The notes below the pieces were generated by a model. It was not told the origin of the DNA. It did not search any database and saw only the letters and a program-made list of their open reading frames with translations. From the NCBI GenBank assembly GCA_963763625.1, contig CAVXPH010000006.1, positions 496,001 through 560,000 on the forward strand: 64,000 nt of DNA. Reading direction: 5' to 3'. This DNA is from PALSA-1003 sp963763625 (GTDB taxonomy: Bacteria; Pseudomonadota; Gammaproteobacteria; Burkholderiales; Casimicrobiaceae). Every line of letters starts with the position of its first letter. Within the stretch, counting starts at the first letter, position 1. Position numbers and translations under genes: made by a program. This document shows positions 8,139 through 16,559 of this stretch, one piece after another.

Positions 8139-10745
8139 CTACCGTTCCGCCAAGCGCTTGAGCTCGTAGAGTGCGACCTGCGCCTCGCGCGGAGAGAGCG
8201 CGTCCGGATCGAGGAGCGCGAGCCGATCCAACGCCGCGGACGTGGGGTTCTGCGGCGCATCTGCGGGCCCGCTCGCCGCGAACAGGTCGTCGTGCGCGTC
8301 GCGCTGCGCGCTGAAACGGTCCAGCCGGGCGAGGTAGGCGCGGGCCTGGCGGATCGTGTCGGCCGGGATACCGGCGAGCTTCGCCACTTGCACGCCGTAG
8401 CTGCGGCTGGCCGGACCCTCGGCGACCGCGTGCAGGAAGACGATTCCATCCTTGTGCTCGACCGCGTCGAAATGGACGTTGGCGCAGCCTTCGAGCTCGG
8501 AGGGCAGGGCGGTGAGCTCGAAGTAGTGCGTTGCAAACAGGGTCAGGCTGCGATTGTCCTGCGCCAGCGCGCGGGCGATCGCCCACGCCAGGGCGAGTCC
8601 GTCGAAGGTCGATGTGCCGCGACCGATCTCGTCGATGATGACCAGGCTTTCAGGCGTCGCGCGGTTGAGGATATACGCCGCCTCGGTCATCTCGACCATG
8701 AACGTCGAGCGCCCGCCGGCGAGGTCGTCGGCGGCGCCGATGCGGGTGTAGAGCGCGTCGAGCGGTCCGATTTCGGCCGCCTCGGCGGGCACGAAAAGCC
8801 CGCAGCACGCGAGCAGCGCGATGACGGCAGCCTGGCGCATGTAGGTTGACTTGCCGCCCATGTTCGGCCCGGTGACGATAAGTATTCGTCGCGACGCGTC
8901 GAGCCTGACATCGTTGGCAATGAAATGCTCTACCTCTCTTTCGACCAGCGGATGCCGGCCACCGCGGATCGTCAGTCCCGGCGTTGCGGCGAACGTCGGT
9001 CGTACCCAGCCGTGAGCCTCGGCGTGCGCGGCGTGCATCGTGAGCACGTCGAGCGTGGCAAGCGCCTGGGCCGCGCGCTGGAGTGCGGGAATCGCCGTGG
9101 CCAGTTCCGCCAGCAATGCCTCGTAGAGCACCCTTTCGCGTGCCAGCGCACGCTCCTGGGCCGACAATGCCTTGTCTTCGAATACCTTGAGCTCGGGCGT
9201 GATGTAGCGCTCGGCGTTCTTGAGCGTCTGGCGACGGCGGTAGTCGTCGGGAACACGCTCGACGTGCGCGTGCGTGACCTCGATGTAGAAGCCGTGCACG
9301 CGGTTGTATTCGACCTTCAGGCTGCTGATGCCGGTGCGCGCGCGCTCGCGATTTTCGAGTTCGATGAGGAACGCACCGCAGTTGTCCTGAATCGCCCGCA
9401 ATTCGTCGAGTTCGGCGTCATATCCGCGCGCGATGACGTTGCCATCGCGCAGCATGGCGCCCGGTTCGGCCGCGATGGCGCGCTCCAGCAGCACCGCCCA
9501 ACGCGGGTCGAGCGCGAGCGCAGCCGCCGCATCGGCAAGCAAGGCTGCCGGTGCGGTGACGACGGCGGCGGCAAGCGCTGGCATGCGGGCGAGCGTATCG
9601 CGCAGGCCGGCGAGGTCGCGCGGGCGCGCGCTGCCGAGCGCGATGCGCGCCGCGATGCGTGCGACGTCGACGGTGCGCTTGAGTTCGGCGACCAGGGGCT
9701 GTCGCACCGATCCGGCAGCCCTCAGTTCGGCGATCGCCGCGTGGCGGGCGAGCGGAACCTCGCGTGGGCGCAGCGGGTTGGCGAGCCAGTGGCGCAAGAG
9801 GCGGCTGCCGGCGGCGGTCACACACGCGTCGAGCTGCGACAGCAGTGTCGGTGCCGGCTCGCCGCGCAGCGTTGCGGTGATCTCGAGATTGCGCCGTGTC
9901 GCGGCATCGAGGGCCAGATGATCGCCACCCCGCTCGACGCCGAGCGAGCGAACGTGTTCCAACGAGGATGGCGACTGCTGCGTCGCTTGCGCGTAGTGCA
10001 GCAGGGCGCCTGCTGCCTGCACCGCGAGCGGCGCATCGGTCACACCAAACGCAGCCAGATCGCGGGTGCCCAGTTGCGCTGCCAAACGCCGCGTCGCCGC
10101 GTCGGCATCAAACTGCCAAGGGGGCAGCGCGCGCGAAGGCACGCCGTCGCGCCAGGCCTGCCCCGAGGGAGGGCTCATTCCGTCGGGATACAGAAGCTCG
10201 CTCGGGTCCAGGCGCTCGAGCTCGGCCGCCAGCTCGGTGGCAGGCAGATCGCGCAGACACAGTTGCCCGCCGGCAAGATCGAGCCAGGCAAGTCCGATAC
10301 GCTGGTTCGCTGGCGCGAGTGCCACCAGCAGACAATCCCGTTTGGCTTCGAGCAGGGCCGCGTCCGTGACCGTGCCGGGCGTGACAATGCGTGTAACCCG
10401 GCGTTCGACCGGCCCCTTGCCGGTGGCCGGGTCACCGACCTGTTCGCAGATCGCCACCGACTCGCCGAGCTTGATCAGCTTGGCAAGATATTGCTCGACC
10501 GCGTGGTACGGTACGCCGGCCATCGGGATCGGCGCGCCCGCCGAGGCGCCGCGTGCGGTGAGCGTGATGTCGAGCAGCGGCGCCGCGCGCTCGGCGTCGT
10601 CGTAAAACAGTTCGTAGAAGTCGCCCATGCGGTAGAAGACGAGCTTGTCCGGATGCTCCGCCTTGACGCGCAGATACTGCTGCATCATGGGCGTGTGTGC
10701 GGACAGATCGGCGTGAGCAGGTACTTGATTCGACTTGAGGTTCAA
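8139..10745 (-). CDS. mutS: DNA mismatch repair protein MutS
   Basis: MutS (868 residues) recognises base mismatches and recruits MutL. I place the start at TTG 10745: it has a GGAG Shine-Dalgarno 8 bases upstream and gives MNLKSNQVPAHADLSAHTPMM, aligning with the E. coli N terminus; the longer frame adds 33 unlikely residues. Domains in order are the mismatch-recognition domain with Phe-x-Glu in MGDFYELFYDD, the connector, the lever/clamp (about 270-560), and the ATPase with Walker A GPNMGGKST, Walker B VIIDEIGRGTSTFDG and the FATHYFEL motif. It converges on the FKBP gene with no obvious terminator between them. Confidence 0.97.
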   Translation of the reverse strand: MNLKSNQVPAHADLSAHTPMMQQYLRVKAEHPDKLVFYRMGDFYELFYDDAERAAPLLDITLTARGASAGAPIPMAGVPYHAVEQYLAKLIKLGESVAICEQVGDPATGKGPVERRVTRIVTPGTVTDAALLEAKRDCLLVALAPANQRIGLAWLDLAGGQLCLRDLPATELAAELERLDPSELLYPDGMSPPSGQAWRDGVPSRALPPWQFDADAATRRLAAQLGTRDLAAFGVTDAPLAVQAAGALLHYAQATQQSPSSLEHVRSLGVERGGDHLALDAATRRNLEITATLRGEPAPTLLSQLDACVTAAGSRLLRHWLANPLRPREVPLARHAAIAELRAAGSVRQPLVAELKRTVDVARIAARIALGSARPRDLAGLRDTLARMPALAAAVVTAPAALLADAAAALALDPRWAVLLERAIAAEPGAMLRDGNVIARGYDAELDELRAIQDNCGAFLIELENRERARTGISSLKVEYNRVHGFYIEVTHAHVERVPDDYRRRQTLKNAERYITPELKVFEDKALSAQERALARERVLYEALLAELATAIPALQRAAQALATLDVLTMHAAHAEAHGWVRPTFAATPGLTIRGGRHPLVEREVEHFIANDVRLDASRRILIVTGPNMGGKSTYMRQAAVIALLACCGLFVPAEAAEIGPLDALYTRIGAADDLAGGRSTFMVEMTEAAYILNRATPESLVIIDEIGRGTSTFDGLALAWAIARALAQDNRSLTLFATHYFELTALPSELEGCANVHFDAVEHKDGIVFLHAVAEGPASRSYGVQVAKLAGIPADTIRQARAYLARLDRFSAQRDAHDDLFAASGPADAPQNPTSAALDRLALLDPDALSPREAQVALYELKRLAER

Positions 10746-10894
10746 GCAACTATCTCCACAAAGAGAACATGGAGTTACGAACCGAGGGCGGTGGGTGACT
10801 TGCGGGTGCCTGCAAAGCCTATAGGCCTGGCCGCTGGCACACACCTTGCTGCAGACGTCGCATCCGGTCCTTTTCTCCTCCTCGACCGGACCCT

Positions 10895-10930
10895 AGCCCC
10901 GGGCGGCTCCCCCCCGTGCCGTCCGGGGCT
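10895..10930. other. Strong GC-rich hairpin in mutS-upstream spacer
   Basis: The 8-base arms AGCCCCGG (10895-10902) and CCGGGGCT (10923-10930), extended by GGC/GCC inside, form a hairpin. It lies between mutS and the small membrane gene (spacer 10746-11010, otherwise featureless). There is only a weak TTTG tract on the plus side, so I do not call it a confident terminator. Confidence 0.4.
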
Positions 10931-11010
10931 TTGTATTGGCGTGACAATTCACGGCCTTGTCTGACGTTTCCCGGCGCAGAGCAGGTGGTCCCAAGCCCTA
11001 CTGCCGCGCC

Positions 11011-11232
11011 CTAAGGCTCGCGTCGTGATGGCGGTTTTGGAGTCTGCGGGCGCCGAGCTGCGGCGAGGCTGGCAAGCAGCGCGTTCATCCGGACCTGCTC
11101 GTCAAGAATGCGTCGCAGCAACGGTTTCGTGCCGATTAGAGCAAACGGAAGGATTATCCACGCAATCGCCAGAATGAGACCGAAGATTACCAGCGCCAAC
11201 CACACTAACCCACTCATTCCCATTGCATCCAT
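11011..11232 (-). CDS. Small single-pass membrane protein
   Basis: A 73-residue protein with one strong hydrophobic segment (residues 7-33, SGLVWLALVIFGLILAIAW continuing IILPFALIG), followed by a basic, Pro-ending cytoplasmic tail. The internal ATG at 11232 was chosen over the longer frame because GGGGAAGGAAAG directly precedes it and the upstream part is compositionally odd. I do not recognise a family with certainty; YtxH-like or DUF-type small inner membrane proteins look like this. It lies downstream of the Tat-signal oxidoreductase on the same strand, 65 bp away. Confidence 0.7.
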   Translation of the reverse strand: MDAMGMSGLVWLALVIFGLILAIAWIILPFALIGTKPLLRRILDEQVRMNALLASLAAARRPQTPKPPSRREP

Positions 11233-11297
11233 CTTTCCTTCCCCGATGAATTGTTTCGGTTCGCCCCGCTGGCCGGTCCGCGAGCTTCTCGTGCCCG

Positions 11298-12308
11298 TTA
11301 CGATCGGCTCCGCTCTTGGGCCAGCAATCGCACGACGTCCTCGCCATTCCGCGCCTTGTCGCGATTCTCCGGTGTCTCCTTCCCGAGCGCCGTTCCGGCG
11401 ACGAAGAGATAGACGTCCGCCGCCCCCTGAAACATTTTTGGCGTGATGCCTGCTGCAGAGAGGGTCTTGGAGATCTCGACCATTTCCGGCACCCAGCGAT
11501 AGGCCTTTGGCGGCAGGATCGGAAATTGGCTTAGCGCCCAATCATAAAGACCCGCCTGCGATTGCCGCAGCTGCTGTTCCAGTAAGCCAGCGACGCCCAG
11601 GCGCTGAGCCGCTATCAATACGTCCAGCCACAGCGCCTGCGTGCCCTTGTTGAGGGCGCCGTAGCACATCTTGAGCGCGCTCGCATCGGCGATGCGGTCG
11701 CTGATCACGCGCACGATGAGCTGCGGCCCGGCGAGTTGTTCGAGATCGGCGGCGCTGGGGCCCGACACGTACAAAGTGGTCTTCGCTTTGCCGCGCGGTG
11801 GCGGGCCGATGATGCCGGCGTCGAGAAAACGCCCCCCCGCTCCTTCGATCGCGTCTGCGATTTCACGTACAGTGTCGGGGGCGATCGCATTGCAGTCAAC
11901 AATCAGGGTGTGGCTGCCAGTCGCGCGCAACGCACTCGCTACTTCGCGTGCGAAATCGAGCGCGGCACCGGGGTTAATGACCGACAACACGACATCGCAT
12001 TCGGTCACGAGTCGCGCAAGGGTGCCGACGTCGGTCAATCCCGCCTCGCGCGCGAGCGCACGGGTGCGCTCACTGCGGTGCTCCAGCGCGGTATAGACAT
12101 TCAAGCCCTTCGCCATGATCTGTATCGCTAGCGCCTGCCCCATGTCTCCAGGGCTCATCAAGCCGACCTTCTCAATCTTCAATCCCGTTGCATTGCTCGC
12201 GGCCCCTGCTTTGAACGGCACACCACCTAAGGCGAAAGTTGCCGAGGCGGCCCCAGCGACCTGGAGAAATCCGCGACGGTCCTGCTTCATGATGTAATCC
12301 GCTTCCAT
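11298..12308 (-). CDS. Tat-exported NAD(P)-binding 6-phosphogluconate dehydrogenase-like protein
   Basis: A 336-residue protein of the beta-hydroxyacid/6-phosphogluconate dehydrogenase superfamily, similar to DUF1932-type proteins. The start at ATG 12308 has a GGAG Shine-Dalgarno 7 bases away. The N terminus has a twin-arginine motif (QDRRGFLQVAGAAS) and a signal-peptide-like hydrophobic stretch ending near GAAS. The Rossmann domain follows (VGLMSPGDMGQALAIQ instead of the classic GxGxxG), then LSVINPGAAL, VDCNAIAPDT and the C-terminal helical DUF1932-like part from about residue 195 (SALKMCYGALNKGTQALW). Exported members are unusual because the cofactor is cytoplasmic. Substrate is unknown. 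Confidence 0.8.
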   Translation of the reverse strand: MEADYIMKQDRRGFLQVAGAASATFALGGVPFKAGAASNATGLKIEKVGLMSPGDMGQALAIQIMAKGLNVYTALEHRSERTRALAREAGLTDVGTLARLVTECDVVLSVINPGAALDFAREVASALRATGSHTLIVDCNAIAPDTVREIADAIEGAGGRFLDAGIIGPPPRGKAKTTLYVSGPSAADLEQLAGPQLIVRVISDRIADASALKMCYGALNKGTQALWLDVLIAAQRLGVAGLLEQQLRQSQAGLYDWALSQFPILPPKAYRWVPEMVEISKTLSAAGITPKMFQGAADVYLFVAGTALGKETPENRDKARNGEDVVRLLAQERSRS

Positions 12309-12630
12309 CACACATCTCCAGAAAATGGTTGTCCGTAAAGGCAACCGACATTGAAATGCAATCCGCCCTTATTGACTGCGCCGCCAGCTGTACGAGTCGC
12401 CTATGATAAGGACTAGTGCGAGCGATGACCAACGCTGGCAGCAAAGTTCGTCTACGCAGACCTGACAACCAGCTGCAGAGGGGCTCGATGTGGCGCGGGC
12501 ACAAGAATGCACGTTAAAATTTGGGCTGACATGGAAGGGAAGCCAGCCATTGTTAAGAGCTCTGCAATTGATATATGTCTTTCGGCTTCGCAGTTGCCTG
12601 CGTGAACGCACGCGATGTACGTGATATCTG
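12309..12630. other. Intergenic spacer between divergent genes
   Basis: The spacer lies between the Tat-signal oxidoreductase (minus) and the T2SF gene (plus) and must hold both promoters. Its base composition is lower in GC than the flanks. I see no convincing -35/-10 pair, repeat or conserved coding frame. Confidence 0.5.
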
Positions 12631-13641
12631 ATGCCCATCTCGCCCGCGTCGTCGCTTTCGCCGCTGCAGTTCAATATCAGAGCTGACCTGTTCAAGCAGC
12701 TGGGGGCCATGGAAGAAGCTGGCCTTCCGATCCAAACGGCGCTTAGTCTCACCCGATTGCCGCCGCGTGCGCAACCGCGTCTGACCGCCATGCGGAAGTG
12801 CCTCAGCAAGGGGTTGGGTATTGCCGAGGCAGGCTTGAAGAGCCGGCTGTTCACGCCGCTGGAGGCATCGCTGCTGCATGCGGCCTTCAGTGCCGGCAAT
12901 CTTGTGCACATATACCACCGCCTTTCCGACTATTACGCACGACGTGCGGCACACGTTGCCTCGATGAAGTCGCGGATGATGCTTCCCCTGGTCATGCTTG
13001 TGCTCGCTATATTCGTGCGGCCGCTGCCTAGCCTTATCGCCGGTACCTTGAGTCCGGGCGGCTTCCTGATCAAGTGTTTCCTCGGGCTGATTGTCCTTGG
13101 CGGAACCGTGTGGCTGTTGGCAGTATTTCCGTACCGATCGCAAACGGGTGGCGTGGCAACCTGGAACATCCAGCTTGATCGAGTCTTGCCGCTTGTGCCG
13201 CTGTTCGGCTCGATGTATGTACGCCGTGCCGTTCGAGATTGCTTTGAGACCCTGGCCCTGCTGCTGGAGGCTGGGATGCCGATTCTGGAAGCTTTGCCGT
13301 TATCCGTGGATACCGTCCAGAGCCCAGCGCTCAAGGAGCGATTTTCGCAGATCAAACCTCGAATCGAAGGAGGCGCCTCGTTCGCGCAGGCGGTAGGTGA
13401 GTTATCCTTTGCCGGACGTGCACAAGCGCATGCGATGATTCTGGCCGGCGAAACGGCCGGTGCCTTACCGGAAGTGTTGTTCGCCTACTCGGAAAGTGAA
13501 ACAATGGCAATCAACCGATTCGACGATCTGGTTGCGGAATGGGCGCCACGGCTTGTTTATACGCTCGCCGCTTTGTGGATTGGTTACGGGATTGTTCGCA
13601 GCGGTGCATTCATGCCATCGCTTCCGCCGGATCTACGTTAA
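12631..13641 (+). CDS. Orphan type II secretion system F-family membrane protein
   Basis: A 336-residue protein of the GspF/PilC (T2SF) family, the inner-membrane platform of type II secretion and type IV pili. It has two T2SF domains: residues about 15-125 (LFKQLGAMEEAGLPIQTALSL and RRAAHVASMKSRMMLPLVML) and about 195-320 (FETLALLLEAGMPILEALPL and LAGETAGALPEVLFAYSE). Three or four membrane segments lie at 113-135, 147-168 and 310-325. It is shorter than canonical GspF/PilC (about 400) and stands alone, with no GspE ATPase, prepilin or secretin nearby. A similar solitary variant occurs in other betaproteobacteria. Its cognate machine cannot be told from this window. Start context is weak. 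Confidence 0.85.
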   Translation: MPISPASSLSPLQFNIRADLFKQLGAMEEAGLPIQTALSLTRLPPRAQPRLTAMRKCLSKGLGIAEAGLKSRLFTPLEASLLHAAFSAGNLVHIYHRLSDYYARRAAHVASMKSRMMLPLVMLVLAIFVRPLPSLIAGTLSPGGFLIKCFLGLIVLGGTVWLLAVFPYRSQTGGVATWNIQLDRVLPLVPLFGSMYVRRAVRDCFETLALLLEAGMPILEALPLSVDTVQSPALKERFSQIKPRIEGGASFAQAVGELSFAGRAQAHAMILAGETAGALPEVLFAYSESETMAINRFDDLVAEWAPRLVYTLAALWIGYGIVRSGAFMPSLPPDLR

Positions 13642-13747
13642 GACAATACGGAGATTCCGCGCTAAGGCCTTAAACCCTGTGATCGGCAAGGGACGTGCCA
13701 TCACGCAGGCAATCCCGCGCCCGAGCAGGACCGCGGCTCAGAGAACC

Positions 13748-15304
13748 CTATTGGCACACCGTGCCGGGGCTTTGGAACACCTCTCGGGTGATGGCCTTCA
13801 TCTGCGAGATGCCGTTGACCGTGTAGGCGAAGCTCGCGTCGTTGCCGTCGCTGAAGGTGAACGTCGCCATCCCCACGGCGGTGAGCACCACGTTGGCCGG
13901 ATTGAACGGCACCGCGTCGAACGCAGGCCCCGTGGTCCGATACAGCGTGCCTTCATACACGCCCGGTGTCGTGTTGGCCGCGGTGGCCGACAGCCACATC
14001 GGCGTACCGTCGAGGTCGTAGGTGAACCAGGTGGCGAAAATCGTGTTGCCCTCCTGGGTCAGGTTGACGCCCCAGCCGGACTCCGACCCCGCCGGAGCCG
14101 CCCACCACAGGTCCTGGTAGTTGGTCGCCGCGGTCAGGCTCGCCGTGGCCGTGGCACACACCGGCACAGGACCGAAGACCTGATGGGTGATGCTCTTCCT
14201 TTGCGAGACACCGTTGACCGTGTAGGCAAACGTGCCGTCGTTGCCGTCGCTGAACGTGAGTGTCCCGGAGCCGACCTGTGTCAGCTGCACCTGGGACGGA
14301 TTGAAAGGCACGGTGTTGAAGCCGGGGCCGGTCGTTGCGAACAGTGCGCCCGAATAGATGCCGGCAGCGACCTCTGGCGCGGTCATTGTCAGCCACCAGC
14401 CCTTGCCGGTCAGGTCGTAGGTGAACCACGTTGCGAAGATGGTTTCTCCCTGGTGGGCGAGGTTGATTCCCCATCCTGACTCCGACCCCGGTGGGGCAGC
14501 CCACCACAAACCCTCGTAGTTCGCCGGCGCGGACGACGCCGGTTGCCCTGTGCCTGAAATCTGCATCATCGCTAACGACGCAAGCTCGGGCGAATCGATG
14601 ACCAAATTCGCGAGACGCGTCCCCGGCGCCTGTGGCCGGAAGTCGAGCACCAGGCTACAAGAGGCCTCGGCCGCGATCGCGGTCCCGATCTGACACGTGC
14701 CGTCGAAGCCGAAAAAGTCGGACACCTCGGGTCCATTGAGAACAATTGCAGTCAGCGTCAACGCCGCCGGGCCCTTGTTGTACAACTCGATGTCAAGAGG
14801 CATCGCCGTGGTTTCCACCGTCTGAGTTCCGAAATCGGCGCTCGCGGGAATGAATGCCAGCGACGCAGTGCCGTTTTCTCCGTTGATGCCGCGGCCGTAA
14901 AACGTGACCAGCTGATCGGGCATGGTGGTCGTGTTGTAAAGCCACAAACCTCCGGAGGTCTGTCCAGTGGTCGTGGGTGCGAAGACAACGCTGGCGGAGC
15001 ATGACGCGCCCGGCGCGAGGGTCAATCCGGTGGTGCAGGAAGCGTGCACTTGAAATGCCGGGCCCGTCGCCGGATCCACGCTGACGTTGGTAAACGACCA
15101 GGGCGCCTGGCCGCAGTTGCTCACCGTCACACTGGCTGTCGTGCTGCTGCCCACCTCGCGGTTACCGAACTGGATGGTATCGTCGCTGATGCAAACCTGT
15201 CCGGCCGCCTCCGTCGCAGCGCCCGCGCAGAGGACCTGCAGTAGCAGGCAAAGGTAACAGCAGCTCAGCCAAGACCGGGACCAACTGCTTTGTGCACCGA
15301 ACAT
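13748..15304 (-). CDS. Secreted choice-of-anchor-D protein with two tandem WW-repeat domains
   Basis: A 518-residue secreted protein. The N terminus has a signal peptide (hydrophobic LSCCYLCLLLQVLCAGAA, cleavage near residue 30-35). Residues about 36-140 and 146-252 form two ASH/choice-of-anchor D-like immunoglobulin domains (IQFGNREVGSSTTASVTVSN; ADFGTQTVETTAMPLDIEL), each with conserved Cys pairs. Residues 262-378 and 395-511 are a near-duplicate repeat of about 117 residues, each with a WWAAPxGSESGWGxNL opening, FATWFTYDL, and FSDGNDxxFAYTVNG near the end. Its role is unknown; surface display or binding is plausible. No sorting signal such as PEP-CTERM is seen. It is flanked by the orphan T2SF gene and the LigD-like gene, both on the other strand. 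Confidence 0.8.
   Translation of the reverse strand: MFGAQSSWSRSWLSCCYLCLLLQVLCAGAATEAAGQVCISDDTIQFGNREVGSSTTASVTVSNCGQAPWSFTNVSVDPATGPAFQVHASCTTGLTLAPGASCSASVVFAPTTTGQTSGGLWLYNTTTMPDQLVTFYGRGINGENGTASLAFIPASADFGTQTVETTAMPLDIELYNKGPAALTLTAIVLNGPEVSDFFGFDGTCQIGTAIAAEASCSLVLDFRPQAPGTRLANLVIDSPELASLAMMQISGTGQPASSAPANYEGLWWAAPPGSESGWGINLAHQGETIFATWFTYDLTGKGWWLTMTAPEVAAGIYSGALFATTGPGFNTVPFNPSQVQLTQVGSGTLTFSDGNDGTFAYTVNGVSQRKSITHQVFGPVPVCATATASLTAATNYQDLWWAAPAGSESGWGVNLTQEGNTIFATWFTYDLDGTPMWLSATAANTTPGVYEGTLYRTTGPAFDAVPFNPANVVLTAVGMATFTFSDGNDASFAYTVNGISQMKAITREVFQSPGTVCQ
13772..14122 (-). repeat. C-terminal copy of tandem domain repeat
   Basis: Codons 395-511 of the secreted protein. The copy has opening motif NYQDLWWAAPAGSESGWG and ends TVNGISQMKAITREVF. 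It matches the copy at 14171-14521 over its whole length, at roughly 60 percent or better by eye. Confidence 0.85.
14171..14521 (-). repeat. N-terminal copy of tandem domain repeat
   Basis: Codons 262-378 of the secreted protein. The copy has opening motif NYEGLWWAAPPGSESGWG and ends TVNGVSQRKSITHQVF. A linker of about 16 residues separates it from the second copy. Confidence 0.85.
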
Positions 15305-15497
15305 GCGCGCAGTTTAGAGGGGCAGGGAAGCTGTGGGTTCGGACACGTTTGCCGGCAGGATCGAGGGAGGCTGCTCGAGTGATTGCTGCGGCGCGTCAGG
15401 CAGCTGCCCACGATCGCTTTGCCCGCGGTGCTCGTAGAATGGCTGCCGGGGACCGCGCTGCGCTGCTGCTGGCGAGTCCTCGGCTAGGTTGCAACCA

Positions 15498-16472
15498 GTG
15501 AAGAAACCATTCCCTCGCGGTTTTCCTTCCCGCGCCGCCAAGGTAGCCGGGTCGCGTAGCCGATCGGCCACTAGAGCCCCGGCGCCGGTGTCGACGGTCG
15601 CCGGCGTGAAAATAACCCATCCCGACCGTGTCGTGTATGCGGCGGGCGGCGTCACCAAACTCATGGTCGCTGAATACTACGAACGCGTTGCGCCGCGGCT
15701 TCTGCCCTACGTCGCCGGCAGGCCGCTGTCCATCGTACGTTGTCCGGAGGGGACGGATGCCCCGTGTTTCTTCCAAAAGCACGTCGGTGAGCATGCGATT
15801 CCCGGCGTCGAAGTGGCCATGATCGATGACAGCACCGGGCGCAATCCTTACATCGTTGCCAATACGCCGAGGGCACTCGTCGGCCTGGCGCAGATGCATG
15901 CACTCGAGCTGCACGTGTGGGGCGCGAAGGTCGCCCGCATCGAGCGGCCCGATACCCTGATCTTCGACCTGGATCCGGATCCCGGATTGCCGTGGGCCAT
16001 GGTCGTGGCCGGGGCAATACGGACCCGAAGTCTACTCGCTGAACTCGGCCTCGCTGCGCTCGTCAAGACCACCGGTGGCAAAGGGGTGCACGTTGTTGTC
16101 CCGCTCCAGCGCCGCCACAGCTGGGACGAGGTCAAGGATTTTGCGCACGGCGTTGCGGCGCATTTGGCGCAGGCCGGGCCCGACCAGTTTACAGCGACCT
16201 TAAGCAAGGTGCGCCGCCGCGGCAAGATCTTCGTCGACTACCTGCGCAATACGCGTGGTGCGACTGCGGTCGCGCCCTATTCGCTGCGTGCACGGCCGGT
16301 GGCGACGGTCGCCACACCGTTGGCGTGGGACGAACTGAGCGCGCAAGCTCCGCCGACCGCATGGACGCTTGCCACCGTGCTCGAACGTATCGCCCGAAGA
16401 AGGGATCCCTGGGCCGACTATGAACGGCATCGCCAGCGCCTAACGGCGGCGATGCGACGTGCGCTGCGCTGA
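15498..16472 (+). CDS. Stand-alone LigD-type polymerase/primase domain protein (NHEJ)
   Basis: A 324-residue protein matching the POL domain of bacterial DNA ligase D, an archaeo-eukaryotic-primase-like nucleotidyltransferase that fills in ends in non-homologous end joining. The catalytic acidic pair is DLDPD at about residues 157-161. The TTGGKGVHVVVP motif (about 191-202) and YLRNTRGATAVAPYSLRARP complete the family signature. The N terminus before KITHPDRVVY is a basic linker, as though cut from a larger LigD; no ligase or phosphoesterase domain is fused or adjacent, and ku is not in the window. The start is GTG 15498, with AGG 9 bases upstream. hutH follows after 87 bp. Confidence 0.9.
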   Translation: MKKPFPRGFPSRAAKVAGSRSRSATRAPAPVSTVAGVKITHPDRVVYAAGGVTKLMVAEYYERVAPRLLPYVAGRPLSIVRCPEGTDAPCFFQKHVGEHAIPGVEVAMIDDSTGRNPYIVANTPRALVGLAQMHALELHVWGAKVARIERPDTLIFDLDPDPGLPWAMVVAGAIRTRSLLAELGLAALVKTTGGKGVHVVVPLQRRHSWDEVKDFAHGVAAHLAQAGPDQFTATLSKVRRRGKIFVDYLRNTRGATAVAPYSLRARPVATVATPLAWDELSAQAPPTAWTLATVLERIARRRDPWADYERHRQRLTAAMRRALR

Positions 16473-16559
16473 GCGCCGGGACCGCCGCGCACGGGCCGGT
16501 CCGGCGTTTCTGGCACAATCGCGCGTGCACGGGAGGCGCTGCAAGCGCCGCCGCAAACG

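Noticed and set aside
8925..10964. 679-codon plus-strand ORF opposite mutS
   Set aside because: It lies antisense to the clear mutS frame and is Arg/Gly-rich with no family resemblance; it is a shadow of high-GC coding DNA.
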